Shown here in pieces: positions 62,551 through 64,000 of a stretch of 64,000 bases of DNA. Source of the DNA: Erythrobacter sp. (GTDB lineage Bacteria > Pseudomonadota > Alphaproteobacteria > Sphingomonadales > Sphingomonadaceae); assembly GCA_027311945.1 (NCBI GenBank), contig DAICXZ010000032.1:62001-126000 (forward strand), written 5' to 3'. Positions within the stretch are counted from its first letter, which is position 1, and every line of letters starts with the position of its first letter. Under the pieces are notes generated by a model, which saw nothing but the letters and a program-made list of their open reading frames with translations, was not told the origin of the DNA and did no database searches. A program made the translations under genes and the position numbers.

Positions 62551-63249
62551 ATGAAAAAAACTGCCTATCTCGGCGCGGCTGCGATCGCCGCATTTGCCGC
62601 AGCCCTAGCTACCCCGGCCGCAGCTCAGGATGCTGGCACGATCGAGGTCAAGGTTCTCGGCTCGGCGGTTCTGCCCAATGGCGAGATCGATTCGATTGAG
62701 GGCGGCACGCTTGCGACGACTGTCGAAGGGCTTGGCGTGCAAACCGAAGCGAGCGACAACTTCGTTCCTACCGTTGCGGTTGAGTACTTCTTCTCGCCCA
62801 ACGTTTCGGTGGAGACGATCTGCTGCGTGACCGCGCACCACGTCGATGCCACTGCGCCCGCCGCGCTTGCGGGTGGCAACCTGGTCGACAAGATCCACAT
62901 CATCCCGGCCACCTTCACGCTCAAGTATCACCTGGGCGCGGCAGGGGGCATCCGCCCCTATGTCGGCGCCGGGCCCACCTACTTCCTGTTCATCAAGGAC
63001 GAAGTCGGCGCCGGAGTCACCGCAGCGCTGGGTGCAACCGATGTGAAGCTCGACGACACCTTCGGCCTTGCTCTGCAGGCGGGTATCGATGTTCCGCTGA
63101 ACGAGGCTTTCCTGCTGACGCTCGACGCCAAGCGCTACTTCGTGAAGCCGAACGCGCACTTTTACGATACGGCAGGCACCGAGGTGCTGGAGACCCAGCA
63201 CAAGCTCGATCCCTGGGTGCTCAGCGCCGGCGTAGGCTTCCGTTTCTGA
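62551..63249 (+). CDS. OmpW-family outer membrane protein
   Basis: A 232-aa outer-membrane eight-strand barrel. It has a signal peptide (MKKTAYLGAAAIAAFAAAL...AAAQ, cut near residue 24), then VEYFFSPNVSVETICCVTAHHV, FTLKYHLGAAGGIRPYVGAGPTYF and the terminal SAGVGFRF with the barrel-end phenylalanine. OmpW is known to respond to oxygen and to small hydrophobic compounds in other bacteria. It is flanked by the two Crp/Fnr-type regulators. Confidence 0.92.
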   Translation: MKKTAYLGAAAIAAFAAALATPAAAQDAGTIEVKVLGSAVLPNGEIDSIEGGTLATTVEGLGVQTEASDNFVPTVAVEYFFSPNVSVETICCVTAHHVDATAPAALAGGNLVDKIHIIPATFTLKYHLGAAGGIRPYVGAGPTYFLFIKDEVGAGVTAALGATDVKLDDTFGLALQAGIDVPLNEAFLLTLDAKRYFVKPNAHFYDTAGTEVLETQHKLDPWVLSAGVGFRF

Positions 63250-63288
63250 CGGAACGCGATTGCGGGTTGGGAAGGCCGGTCGGCTCTC

Positions 63289-63990
63289 TCAGCCCGCGAC
63301 TGCCTCAAGCGCGCCGAGATCACGGATCGTGACCTCCCGCCGGGTTGGCAGATCGATGATCCCGTCGCGGCGCAGCTGGGTCATCTGGCGGCTCACGGTT
63401 TCGATGGTGAGGCCAAGAATATCGCCGATCTGCTGCCGGGTGAAGGGCAGTTCGAAATGCTCGGCAGTGTTCTTGCCGTCGCTGTGTTCGCAAGCGGTGT
63501 TTGCCAGACGCTCGGCCATTTCGAGCAGGAAGGTGGCGACCTTTTCTTCCGCTGTCTTGCGCGAGAGCAGCAGCATCCACTTGCGGGTACGGTCCAGCTC
63601 TTCAAGCGTGCGGGTCAGCAACTTGTGTTCGAGCGCCGGGTGCTCGGCAGCAAAACGGTCGAAATCGGCGCGCCCGAACACGCAGACATTAGCCGTGGTC
63701 AGCGCGGTGATCGAGTGGCTGGTGGTGGCGCCAAAGGGGCGCCCGATGAAGTCTGCCGGATAGACCACGCCAACGATCTGCTCGCGACCATCCTCGGTGC
63801 CGGTGGTGAGCTTGAGGATACCCTCGATGACATTGGCCACCAGCACAGACTGGTCGCCTTCCCATACCAGCGATTCGCCCGGTTCGAGCTGACGGCGGCG
63901 CCCGATGGAATTGAGAGCCTCGACCTCTTTCGAGTCGAGCGCCGCGCAGATCGCGCTATTTCGCACCAGGCATGTATCACAAAAGCTCAT
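63289..63990 (-). CDS. fnrL: Crp/Fnr-family oxygen-sensing regulator FnrL
   Basis: A 233-aa regulator with candidate [4Fe-4S] ligands C4, C7, C15 (SFCDTCLVRNSAIC) and C103 (TANVCVFG), the arrangement of alphaproteobacterial FnrL/FnrN. The recognition helix is IETVSRQMTQLRRDG, with the Glu, Ser and Arg of Fnr. It would switch on the cco and hemN genes and fixK at low oxygen. Only ten bases upstream of the ATG are in the window, so its promoter is not visible. Confidence 0.94.
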   Translation of the reverse strand: MSFCDTCLVRNSAICAALDSKEVEALNSIGRRRQLEPGESLVWEGDQSVLVANVIEGILKLTTGTEDGREQIVGVVYPADFIGRPFGATTSHSITALTTANVCVFGRADFDRFAAEHPALEHKLLTRTLEELDRTRKWMLLLSRKTAEEKVATFLLEMAERLANTACEHSDGKNTAEHFELPFTRQQIGDILGLTIETVSRQMTQLRRDGIIDLPTRREVTIRDLGALEAVAG

Positions 63991-64000
63991 GGTTTGCCGG

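Overview
The window is GC-rich, gene-dense chromosomal DNA from an alphaproteobacterium, most likely a sphingomonad (Sphingomonadales; Erythrobacter, Novosphingobium or Sphingobium relatives). The evidence is two lignostilbene-dioxygenase-type carotenoid oxygenases, a LigAB extradiol dioxygenase, a LigW-like decarboxylase, the hisC-tyrA // metX-metW arrangement, and dispersed repeats of the CCTGAGCTTGTCGAAGG type. About 63 protein genes and one tRNA-Lys gene are supported. Two genes run into the window edges or close to them: trxB (5' end missing) at the left, and fnrL (complete CDS, promoter missing) at the right.

Left part (1-5007): trxB, the hisC-tyrA operon, and divergently metX-GNAT-metW. 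From 5016 to 16851 (all minus strand) the genes run almost without gaps in the order marR, AAHS-type aromatic-acid MFS transporter, adhC (glutathione-dependent formaldehyde dehydrogenase), three VOC-fold paralogs, fghA, fdsG, fdsB, mobA, fdsA, fdsD, fdhD. This is a complete route from formaldehyde to CO2 with NAD+ reduction, placed downstream of an aromatic-acid transporter.

Divergent from marR lies a probable five-gene operon (16927-21938): lignostilbene dioxygenase, secreted serine hydrolase, DUF3237 protein, MFS transporter, SnoaL/NTF2-like protein. After sodC and a DEAD-box helicase comes a second aromatic cluster (24575-31781): benzoylformate decarboxylase, LigW-like decarboxylase, aldehyde dehydrogenase, a 249-aa NTF2-like protein, an MFS transporter and another SnoaL-like protein. 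LigAB and a second lignostilbene dioxygenase follow at 49269-52156. Together these fit catabolism of lignin-derived diaryl and methoxylated aromatics: stilbene cleavage to vanillin-type aldehydes, oxidation and decarboxylation, protocatechuate ring cleavage, and disposal of formaldehyde released by demethylation or side-chain deformylation. That integration is inference; the family assignments are read from the sequence.

The middle (31828-48946) is mostly housekeeping: GST, msrB, PBP1A-type penicillin-binding protein, degP-hflC-hflK, mrp, an orphan xanthine-dehydrogenase-type molybdoprotein coupled to hemH, a VTT-like membrane protein, a 51-aa succinate dehydrogenase assembly factor, rsmB, msrA, a secreted methyltransferase, aguB and folK, then tRNA-Lys(UUU).

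The right end (52243-63990) is a low-oxygen respiration block on the minus strand: ccoNOQP, ccoGHIS, a 76-aa Cys-rich ORF and hemN, followed by a FixK-like regulator, ompW on the plus strand, and FnrL with its iron-sulfur cysteines. Matching TTGATC-N3-CGCAA boxes lie in front of ccoN, hemN and the fixK-like gene, and a related box lies in front of the second lignostilbene dioxygenase.
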